DNA of 64,000 bases from Porites lobata (lineage: Eukaryota; Cnidaria; Anthozoa; Scleractinia; Poritidae), in contig CALNXK010000022.1 in the NCBI GenBank assembly GCA_942486035.1, forward strand, positions 400,001-464,000, written 5' to 3'. A program made the position numbers and the translations under genes. The notes under the pieces were generated by a model that was given only the letters and a program-made list of their open reading frames with translations, ran no database searches and was not told the DNA's origin. This document shows positions 44,862 to 54,384 of the stretch, piece after piece. Each line of letters starts with the position of its first letter. The first letter of the stretch is position 1.

Positions 44862-47800
44862 ATGAATAGTGGGAAGCGAAATCGAGTTAGTTGCATGGCT
44901 TTGGCCTTACAAATGTTCATCATGCTAAAAGGAGGTATGCAGAACTTTCTACCGTCAATTACAACGAATCCTATATGCTTGACTTTATTATTCCCAAGGA
45001 TCTCCAGAATCCTGGTTAGAGTCTAATGATTAATTACAGCTGGTACAAAGTGGCAAAAATAAATGTGTACTGAATACATTTTCAGTTTACATTCTATGTT
45101 TGTTTGTTTTTTAGTGGAAAGTCAAGGAAGTACTTCTTCTTCTTCAGTATCATACGCAAGTGTTACTGGACATGCATCTTCTGCACCCCAGCTTCCGTCA
45201 GTTTCTGCAGCTGTTACAACATCAAGCAAACCCCTATTGTCATCAACCCTAACAACAACCGCAGCTACGACGGGGATTACCCCGCTGCCGTCAGTAACAC
45301 TCTCATCTTCATCAGCGGAAAGACAAGTAACTACTTCTTACGCAAGTGTTACTGGACATGCATCTTCTGCACCCCAGCTTCCGTCAGTTTCTGCAGCTGT
45401 TACATCATCAAGCAAACCCCTATTGTCATCACCCCTAACAACAACCGCAGCTACGACGGGGATTACCTCGCTGCCGTCAGTAACACTCTTATCTTCATCA
45501 GCGGAAAGTCAAGTAACTACTTCTTACGCAAGTGCTACTGGACATGCATCTTCTGCACCCCAGCTTCCGTCAGTTTCTGTAGCTGTTACAACATCAAGCA
45601 AATCCCTATTGTCATCAACCTTAACAACAACCGCAGCTACGCCGGGGATTACCTCGCCGCCGTCAGTAACACTCTTATCTTCATCAGCGGAAAGTCAAGT
45701 AACTACTTCTTACGCAAGTGTTATTGGACATGCATCTTCTGCAGCCCAGCTTCCGTCAGTTTCTGCAGCTGTTACAACATCAACCAAACCTTCTTCGGTG
45801 TTTTTGCTGTCGCCGTCAAAAAGACCCCTATTTTCATCAACCCTAGCAACAACAACAGCTACACCGGGGATTACCTCGTCGCCGTCAGTAACACTGTCAT
45901 CTTCATCAATTCCTCAAACTCCAGAATTAACCAAATCTTCTCCCGGAATTTCACCTTCGTCAGTTTCAAGTGACGTCAAGCCCACGGATTCTACGACTTC
46001 ACTGACGGACACAACACCACGCCCATCACCAACAAGCGCGCTTCTTTCTTCACCAAATGTCTCCTCTACACCTCTGCCCCAGAAGCCACAAAAACCAAGA
46101 ATCTATATAAAAATTTTTTTTTCCATGCCATGGGGACGATTCTGTTACTTAACATCTCTCTTCAAGGAATCGCTCTCTCGCAATCTGTTAGAATTTGACG
46201 GAGTTACATGGCAGTACGTGCCACTTGAAAGAATAAGGCTGTATAACGCGAAAGAGAAGTGCGCCAATAAAACCCTATACTATAACAAAGACGCGATACT
46301 GGAACTATTTATCGCTAGAATGGGAGAGGAAAATGATGCTGACTGGAACAAGACTACTGAGGCCTTTGAACTTCTGTACGACTATTGGACAAACAAAAGA
46401 ATGATACTGCTCGATCCAGTGTTTGAAGGCAAAGTAAGTACATCCGATAAAGCTTTGTGATAGACCTAAGGTTCTCCGCAGTTGCATTCAATGCTTCAGT
46501 CACTGATGGAATTTGTTGCATGTGCAGGTAATTATGTACACATGGCCAAAAATCGCGGACGTGGCGCCCGCGTTACGACAGCGGCGATCTTATACCACTC
46601 AATATTACCGAAACAAAAACATGGCGATAGTGTTCGAAGCGAAAATTATATTTGAACCTAGAAAAGTTTACCACTTACCAGCATAATCGTCTTCGGGGCG
46701 GAATCCATAAGTAGAAACCATTCGCTTATTCCACTGTTTAAATATTCTGTTCACACCAGACCTTGAACATTGTCCTTATTTGAGATGATAACTCTCCTCT
46801 TGCTATCACCTTGTATTTTAGGCGGTAAATTCCTTAGGCCTTAGCTGGCCGCGTTTCTGTCCGATTGATTATTTAATTCTGCCAGGTTCATTTCCTTAAG
46901 TCAATATCGTATCCCACAAACACAGTTTGCTAGCTTGGTTCTGGCGAAAATTGAAACGATTGACAGCGTCCATTTGGCAATGAAAATTGTCCAATTACAA
47001 GGTCATCATTGCCATGGCAAAATGACCGAAGACTTCCAACTAAATATCTTTACGATAATTAACTCAATTCAAGTGAAATTCGTCCCCATTTGCTACCCTT
47101 TCTTCACCTTTTCGGTAAGAAAATTAATTTTGATCAGTGGCTTTAATAAAGAGGTAAATACGTTGTGTTTTACAGCTCCATTTATCCTCCTGGGCCCAGT
47201 TGTTCGGAGGCCGATTAGCGCTTAACCTGGGGTTAAATTTAACCCTGCTTTCTCTTTCTTGTGCTCAAAAGCATTTTCTTGAATAATTTTCTCTGATATT
47301 TTTAGAGCTTCCAATCATCAACCTGTAGACAAAAAGAATTAAAACCTTAAACGCTTTTTAAGCTTTCAAATCTGAATTCAAATCTCGCACTAACCCTGGG
47401 TTATCTTAACCCGGCTTTGAACAACTCGGCCCTGAACTAGAGACCCACTGACCCAAAAGCCAGAAGACTCTGTGTAGGAGATTGAGACCCACCCGGTACC
47501 AGTTAAAGGGGATACTATGCTGCACGAATGTTTCCCAGTGGAAAATATCCACAATTTCTGACCATAGTACGAGGAAGTTAGGCGGCGCTCAAGATTTCCA
47601 TTATAATATCTTTCCTTTTGGTTGAGAAAAATACTTTTGATTGGCGGCTGTCAGTTGGTGGTAAGTACGTTGTGTTTCACAGCTCCATTTATCCTTCTGA
47701 TCTAGAGACCCAACCTAGTAGCAGTTAAAGGGGTAGTATGCTGCACGAATGTTTCCCAGCGGAAAAGGCCCGCAATTTCTGGCCATAGAAAGTTAGGCGC

Positions 47801-50800
47801 CCAAGTTTTCCATTATATCGCCCCTTTTCTAACAACGTGATTTCTTGTTCTATTTCAAGGTTACAAAAGTGGTTCTTGTAAGAGACGATGAAGACAAATA
47901 CATTCCCGAGTACACAGAAGCCCAACGTATCGGTATCGCCATAGGGGTCGCTCTGGCCATTCTTGTAGTCGTCCTCATCGTCATATATTTTGTGGTAAGT
48001 TGTTATCCCCGTTACTCAGCTAGAATTTATACGTTTACTTGCGATTTCTCTGAACAACAACAAAAAAAATTTAATCCCGCTTTTTTTAGTATTTGTAAAA
48101 GTGAAACGTATAATTGCGAAGTCTGCTTTCAGGGCCGGAAATATCACTAGTTTCCGCTTAAGAGTTGTACATGTCCATTAAATACAGGCTTGGTTTACAG
48201 AGAATAAGTGAGACTTATTAATGCTCGTGTCTCCTTAATGCACGTCTAGAAATCATACTATTCTGAAAAAGTGGCACCGTAAACGTAAATGTAAACCTCG
48301 GACGCAGTAGCAAATCAACGCCCACACCGTGGTTCAGGGAAAAGGGCTGATTACTTCCCCCAGTTTTTCCTGCTTAGGTAACATTTTGGGGAAATTTAAG
48401 GTCTGTGATGAGCCCTAAAAATATATATATATAAATATCATGGGACATGGCTTGGCTGCATTGGTTGCGGCCGACCCTTCAGATGCCGTCCAGTATCGCC
48501 GCCCTCTTGGGTTTACGAAAAGTTCAAATCTATTTGAACAATGTTGAAACTTGACATTCTGTTACTTTAGGTCTGATGATTATTTGTGCTAATTGAGAGT
48601 CTGCTGCTTTTGGTACTATTTTGTATTTTTTTGCATAAGAAGTGCTATATTCACAAAGTATCTATGACGTAATATTTCTTTGCCATAGCAACCGACCGTC
48701 AGTTATTTTTTCCAAAATGTGTTTTAGCTGAGAAATAAGTAAACAAGCAGGCAAAGACACAGAGAAAGTTCTGGAAAAACAAAACAAAACAAAACAAAAA
48801 AGTGAATCCAAGAACAAAACTTTCAGGGCTTCATTGGGGAAATTGCGCCTCCCCCTCGTTTTTGTTTTTGCAAAGAACAAAATATATGATTAGGACAAGA
48901 GCCATGGCTCTTGGATTAGAATGATCATCTTTGTATTGGTTTTTGTTGTCGTTGTTGGTAACAGAAAAGATACATGACCACTCACCAAGCTCGTCCAAAA
49001 CCACTTGATGGGAAGATGGTAATAACCAATGAGCATGCTTTTGAAGAAACCACTGCAAGTGACTTGACGAATACCGCCAGTAAACCGTTAGAAACACAAG
49101 AAGAGATGAGCGAGGTACCAGAACAGGTGGTAGTACACAAACAGCCTTCTCCCATCCAGACCAAAAAATCACAAGTTGATGTAAAAGTGGAGGATAAAAC
49201 GCCGCTTCTTTCAGAGATTAAGGATTATGAAGACGGGAAATCGGGTGGTGAAAGTAAGTCTGCCGTCGAACAGATTTTCTTAGAAATATCTGTTTTTTGT
49301 GTTTGCTAGTGCTGCGCTTTTGCAATGAAGGCGCAGCATGGCCTAGTGCTCCCCTGCTTTTCGCTCTGGGGGCGGCATGCCCGAGTAACCGGCGTGTCAA
49401 TCTGGTAATCCGGATTTCCTGGGTTTGAATACTGCTTTGACCACTAACTGGAAATGTTTCTCGACAGTCGCGAGTTCAACTCCTCGGTCATGGTTGAAAA
49501 AAGCCAGCCGGTTGCCTCCTGCAAGCTGGGGTTTTAAATCATACAGCTATTTCGAGAAAGGTTGTCGAAAGAAATGTACACGCGTCAATCCCGAAAGATA
49601 ATATGGGATATGATCAATACATTGTTCTTGACGACTGTAGCTGTCGAACATACTGTTGTTTCTTTCCTTTAGCACTCGCAAACATATGTCCGTGGCCCCC
49701 CGTGCCATTTTTTCAAATTTCTTTGAAGAACAGAGCACTCAAAACCACCCACAATACCTTTAGGGATTGTCGCGTGCACTTTTTCCGACAATAGATGATG
49801 ATGATGATTAGGGAAAATAACATATACAGCTATTTCGAAATAGCTGTATATGTTATTTTCCCTAATCATCATCATCATCATCATCACCAACAACATCAAC
49901 ATCATGATCATCATCATCGTGATTTTGCCTATTATTATTATCATCATCATTATTATTTGTAGTATTATCAGTATTTAACAATTATTGAATTCGGCTTTCG
50001 TATCATATGAAGAATTATGGAGATCTCGGAGGGTGTTATCCGCCTCGGCCTATACGGCCTCGACGGATAACACCCTCCGAGATCTCCATAATTCATCATA
50101 TGATACGAAAGCCGAATTCAATAATTGTTTTATTATTCATTTAAAATAATTCCTACTTTAAAAACATGGCTAACGTGCTAACCTCCATCGATCCATCGAT
50201 GTTAAGTTCATCTTCGATAGCGCACGTTTACGTTTGTCCAGCTCCGCAAATATTCTCCAAATAGCAAATGTCGCCCTTCGAGTTGTCTTCTTGTTGTTCT
50301 TGCCATGTTTTTAGCTATGTTTTCGCCTAGTTCTTACTCTTGAAACGAGTGAAATGTCCACCATTTTTCAAGTTCACAATCAAAACAACTCAACCTCGTC
50401 CCCATGTCTTCTCGGTTAACGGTGCCTTAACCTGCGAAAACGCTCCATTTTTGACGTCATTTCCTCGTTAAACACAAAATTCTTCCAAATTTGGTCATCA
50501 GTAACTGGTTATGGTGAATTAAACGAGTGCTTTTAGCCAATCAGTATCGGGAAAATATTTTGAATGAATAATAACATTATTTGAGTGGAGTGCCTTTAAT
50601 TTATAAACTAAATAAAATGGCACTTTCACTATGTATAACACAAAGATTTGCCATTACCCAAACCCACTCAAGACCGAATCCGGCAAGTTTTTGGCGCTTC
50701 AGCGGATTCCAGATATACAAGAGTCAGTAGCAATGTCGAGATATCAACCAGTTTCTACAATATAACTAGATTTTGGATTTGAAGAAACAGCGGCCTTCTG

Positions 50801-53158
50801 TTTGGTAAGCAAAAGTTCTTAATTCTCAGCAGCCAAGTCTGATCAAGAGGCCAGTGAGACAGAAGCATCCTTAGAGCCCAAGCCTGAGCCCGAAGACTTT
50901 GATGGAAGACCAATCAAACCTCCAAGATCTGATTCTATGATAGATGCTGAAATCGTAAGTATTGTATTTATACATCCTTGGTTAAGGTTTGCTGTCACAG
51001 TTCTCTTAAGAAATCTTTTGCTCGTACTTTTGCGTTGGTTTATTTTATAGGCTTTTCATAAAGCCATAAATGCTCACTGCCCATAGTAGCCTAAGTAGCA
51101 ACCATTTCTTACCAAACGATTGAGCAAGAGAACTCAGAAAAGCAAAAAGCTTTCTCTCCCCTGCCCGCAAAGGAGCTGGCCTAGGACTTATGACATTATG
51201 ACGGTGATGTCTTTGGTTTTCAGGTGTTGCCAGAATCGATCTCGCAGATAAGTAAAGTACTAGACACGGAAGAGCAAGTTAAGAATGAGGAAGAAGGTAT
51301 AGAACCAGGCAAGACCGCGGAAGAGAAAGCAGAACCAGGCAAGAACGAGGAAGAAGGCACAGAACCAGGCAAGACCGAGGAGGAAGGCAAAGAGGAGCGG
51401 AGGCCTTCATTTACTTCTTCAGTGACTGTAAATGTAAGGCGCTTGTTTGTTATTTCAGTTGACGCGATTTTGAACCACCAACGAAATGTCGACACTCCAC
51501 CCCCACCCCCCAATTTCTTTGTTGTATTATCAAATAAGTTCCAGACATACATAAAGTAACAAGTGGCTTTAACGTCCGAATACAGTCTTTAACAAACTTC
51601 AACTAAGTATGAGTCGGGTATTGCATTAAAAGGCCTTAGGCTGTGTTCTTACCATACCAGATAGCTTTTGCGCCGCCGCGAAAATTATACCGGACAGGCC
51701 TTCTGTTCAGAAACGGTTGTGGCGGCGCAATTTCTGTTACGGAGCGAAGATGCGCCGCACCGATCTCTAGAGTGGAAAGGTGCATATCGGATAGGTGTTC
51801 ACAGTATACCAGATAACTTTTGCGCCGCCGCGAAAATTATACCGGATAGGGCTTCTGTTCAAAAACGGTTGTGGCGGCGCAATTTCTGTTACGGAGCGAA
51901 GATGCGCCGCACCGATCTCTAGAGTGGAAAGTCACATATCGGATAGGTGTTCATACTATACCAGATAACTTTTGCGCCGCCGCGAAAATTATACCGGATA
52001 GGGCTTCTGTTCAAAAACGGTTGTGGCGGCGCGATTTCCGTTCGGAGCGAAGATGCGCCGCACCGATCTCTAGAGTGGAAAGGCGCATATCGGATAGGTC
52101 TTCATACTGTACCACATAACTTTTGCGCCGCCGCGAAAATTATACCGGAAAGGCCTTCTGTTCAAAAACGGTTGTGGCGGCGCAATTTCTGTTACGGAGC
52201 GAAGATGCGCCGCACCGATCTCTAGAGTGGAAAGTCACATATCGGATAGGTGTTCATACTATACCAGATAACTTTTGCGCCGCCGCGAAAATTATACCGG
52301 ATAGGGCTTCTGTTCAAAAACGGTTGTGGCGGCGCTGTTTCTGTGATGGAGCGAAGATGCGCCGCTCCGATCTCTAGAGTGGAAAGTCACATATCGGATA
52401 GGTGTTCATACTATCCTAGATAGCTTTCGTATCGTTACGAAAAGCTATCCGGATTTCTTGTCAGTGGAACTTGGCTTTCCGATTCTAATCGTTAGCGGGA
52501 TTCTGGATTCCGATTGTTGAGTCAAGATTCCAAACCCAGGATTACGGATTCAACACGAAAAAATTCCCGGATTCTGGATTCCAAAGGCAAAAGTTTCTTT
52601 GAATCTTTGAAACAATTGACAGGAGGTAATGTTTTTTGGCCTTAACGTTTTAATCATCCCTTTCCTTAGATCAGACCAGAAGCAACTACGACTTCTAAGG
52701 AATTTGATTACCCAGCGAAAGAGCAACCACCAGACACACAAACAGACAATAATAACCAGGCTCCCACTGGTGATGACGACGTCAGCGAAGACGAGAAGGT
52801 AAAGCCCGATTTTGGCCAATCAGACAGTGGCGATGCTGACCCCAACGAAGGTGCCATAAACCTGGGTTTTGACGATGATGAGGCACAAAAGGAAGAAAAA
52901 AAGAAAGAGGAGGTTTGGAACCATTTATTTATTTTGACCCTTAAGGTAGATTGTTGTGGCATCTCTGATACCGTTATTTGCTGTGTTTTATGGTTGGCTT
53001 TTTAGGCAAAAGCTGCCCCTTACAACACAGTAAGTGTAGTCGAGTCGTTTGCGGTAGGCTAAAACTATAGTTAGATCTGTTAATTCTCGCATTTTCTCGC
53101 CAGTATTTTCTGTGCTTATTTTTAGGCGCAAACTCATTCGGGCAAACCAGCCTTATAG
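44862..53158 (+). CDS. Gene 4: mucin-like single-pass receptor with the shared juxtamembrane module and an acidic tail
   Basis: Exons: 44862-44934, 45115-46433, 47860-47994, 48965-49253, 50830-50954, 51224-51433, 52670-52912, 53006-53029, 53126-53158. The total is 2451 nt, or 816 residues, with all phases matching. Order: signal peptide (1-24), four 62-residue Ser/Thr-rich repeats (about 38-285), further Ser/Thr/Pro stalk, juxtamembrane module (about 352-464, with WGRFC, RIRLYN, LLDPVF), membrane span (GIAIGVALAILVVVLIVIYF), then a hydrophilic tail of about 300 residues. The tail has KPEP, EPGKT repeats and a very acidic stretch, and ends in AQTHSGKPAL. No phosphatase or other known domain was seen. 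The start ATG at 44862 follows an acceptor at 44817. The signal peptide is less hydrophobic than in genes 2 and 3. Confidence 0.85.
45115..46433 (+). CDS. Gene 4 exon 2: tandem mucin-like repeats plus juxtamembrane module
   Basis: Four DNA repeats of exactly 186 bp start at 45155, 45341, 45527 and 45713 (position of the word CGCAAG). They encode SYASVTGHASSAPQLPSVS and related Ser/Thr-rich sequence, with dense potential O-glycosylation. A degenerate stretch follows with TPRPSPTSALLSSP. The last 113 residues are the conserved module. Near identity of the repeats suggests recent expansion or homogenisation, so copy number may vary between individuals. Confidence 0.88.
47192..47432. mobile_element. 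MITE within a tandem duplication
   Basis: Ends GGGCCCAGTTGTTCGGAGGC and ACAACTCGGCCC are inverted, with internal TTAACCTGGGGTTAA-type and CCCTGGGTTATCTTAACCC words. It interrupts a segment (47153-47640) that recurs without it at 47655-47845. Confidence 0.7.
47860..47994 (+). CDS. Gene 4 exon 3: transmembrane segment
   Basis: 45 codons in phase 0-0. A charged linker (VRDDEDKYIPEYTEAQ) is followed by the span beginning RIGIAIGVALAIL. The gene 3 counterpart has the same length and begins its span RIGIGITVALIV. The next exon starts KRYM, a short basic stop-transfer. Confidence 0.9.
48965..53158 (+). CDS. Gene 4 exons 4-9: cytoplasmic tail
   Basis: The product is hydrophilic with no recognised domain. 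Exon 51224-51433 holds about three copies of a 10-residue EEEGxEPGKT unit. Exon 52670-52912 is Asp/Glu-rich with GDDDVSEDEK and GFDDDEAQKEE. The last two exons are 24 and 33 nt and encode AKAAPYNT and AQTHSGKPAL. A tail this acidic is probably disordered and could bind partners or calcium, but no function can be assigned. The acceptor of exon 50830 is ambiguous by one codon (50830 or 50833). Confidence 0.8.
49325..49540 (+). repeat. tRNA-derived SINE, relative of 22262-22515
   Basis: It contains TGGGTTTGAATACTGC and later GCGAGTTCAACTCCTCGG, matching the two B-box-like words of the copy at 22262 in order and spacing. Gene 4 intron. Confidence 0.55.
49543..49789. mobile_element. MITE lacking its right tip, family of 58518-58784
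   Basis: It starts CAGCTATTTCGAGAAAGG and ends GATTGTCGCGTGCACTTTTT followed by CCGACAA. The full-length copy at 58518 continues to TAGCTG here; this one runs instead into the palindrome at 49794. Confidence 0.7.
49794..49879. repeat. 86-bp perfect palindrome
   Basis: Two 43-bp arms with no spacer meet at TTTCGAAA (centre between 49836 and 49837). The arms contain GATGATGAT, TAGGGAAAATAACATATA and CAGCTATTTC. The central word is the MITE tip CAGCTATTTCGA joined to its own inverse. Confidence 0.9.
49978..50129. repeat. Near-perfect 152-bp palindrome, tip of a larger repeat to about 50590
   Basis: Arms of about 74 bp, AACAATTATTGAATTC inward to GCCTCGGCC on the left and the mirror on the right, around a TATAC loop, with only a few mismatches. 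The repeat continues to a right end near TTTGAATGAATAATAACA. A relative in opposite orientation lies at 53190-53780. Confidence 0.8.
51650..52420. repeat. Tandem satellite, five units of about 152 bp, in gene 4 intron
   Basis: The word GCGCCGCCGCG recurs at 51670, 51822, 51974, 52125 and 52277, giving periods of 152, 152, 151 and 152. Each unit holds GCGCCGCC and GGCGGCGC as inverted words around AAAATTATACCGGA and so can form a hairpin. A decayed sixth unit begins near 52413. Confidence 0.85.
52440..52590. repeat. Repeat rich in GGATTC/GAATCC words, inverted relative of 34870-35070
   Basis: GGATTCTGGATTCC occurs near 52500 and TTCCCGGATTCTGGATTCC near 52565. The order of words is the reverse complement of the 34870 copy. 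Confidence 0.45.
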
Positions 53159-53189
53159 GCCAGGAGGAGTCACAATGCTTTAAATCAAT

Positions 53190-53780
53190 TCCAGTTATTA
53201 TTCATTCAAAATATTTCACCCTTTCTGATTGGCTTAAAACCTCTGGCAAATTCTTCATAACCAACCGGCGTTGACCAAATTTGGGAAATTCAATGAATGT
53301 ACCATCGATTCGATGAAATATTGACTAGGAAACGAGGTTGATTGATGCTATATTTGCCTGGAAATGAGGCTGCATCGGCCGCTTAGCTATAGTGAACTAA
53401 ATAAATGGCGTTCACGACTATCCAAAGGCAAAACTGAAGCAGAATTTCCGGCCAAAAGTGAACGGAGGAAATGGAAGAATACGCAAAACATTTGCTCGAT
53501 GGATGTTATCTACTTTTTGAGGAATATCTGCAAAAAAAAAAAACATCTGTTTATATCCTGAAACAGTGTTGAGATTAGGCCAAAGTTTAGGAGAAAGTCT
53601 ACGATGAGGTAAGGTTGTTAAGAACTAAGAATATTTTGAATGAATAATAAAACAATTATTGAATTCGCCTATCGTATGATGGGAAAAAGTATGTACATTT
53701 CGGAGGATTTTATCCACCTCGGCCTTCAGCATAATTCTTCACATCCTACTCAGCCTCATTCAATTATTGCTAACTATACA
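53190..53780. mobile_element. MITE-like repeat, inverted relative of 49978-50590
   Basis: It starts TTATTATTCATTCAAAATAT, the complement of the right end of the 49978 element, and reaches AACAATTATTGAATTCGCCT then ACCTCGGCC near its other end. It lies directly after the gene 4 stop and could supply its 3' untranslated sequence. Confidence 0.55.
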
Positions 53781-54277
53781 TGCAGTGTAATTTTGAAAAG
53801 TATAGGTAAAAAATTTACAGCTGACCGCATTTCTGTAGCCTTAGAGACGGGCTCCCGAAGCCGGCCCTTTTTGGAAAGTTTATCCTATGTATGTCTTCTC
53901 AGAAAAGCGAGATTTAATTACGAAAACATATGTATGGTTGTGAATGCCGGGCAAGGAAATATATTTATTGAAGCTGAGTTCCCATATCTTATCCATTTGT
54001 TTGACTGCTTTTTTTTCTCTGTCTAATTTTCAGGAGACCAAATTTTAAGCCTGTATCTCAAACTTAATGGAGATGGAAATAAGCCCTTTGGTAACATCAA
54101 GAGACCAGAAAAGGTGTCTTGGTAGTATCTAAAGATATTAGTTGCACAAGCCAGCTTTTTATACAGATAGTTTCAAAATTTGAAGTCATAAATGATAGTA
54201 AATATTGTATCAGGCAAACCTCTCCCTAATTCGTCGGCCCGCCTGCTAAAATTTAGTTATGCTGCGTCTCCAAATAC

Positions 54278-54299
54278 TGATAATAATAATAGTAATAAC

Positions 54300-54331
<32 letters not shown>

Positions 54332-54384
54332 TAATAATAATAATAATAATAATAATAATCATAATAATAATAATAATAATAATT
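54278..54384 (+). repeat. (AAT)n microsatellite
   Basis: More than 30 AAT units with a few interruptions (AGT, AAC, GAT, CAT). Confidence 0.9.

Noticed and set aside
45104..45973. 289-residue open frame overlapping the mucin repeats in another frame
   Set aside because: The repeat unit is a multiple of three, so an unused frame stays open too. It starts before the acceptor and has no signal, domain or splice context.
51668..52377. Overlapping frames of 82-92 codons in the satellite
   Set aside because: They are translations of the 152-bp tandem unit inside an intron.
53640..54026. 128-codon frame after gene 4
   Set aside because: It starts inside a MITE-like hairpin sequence and shows no recognisable domain or splice signal.
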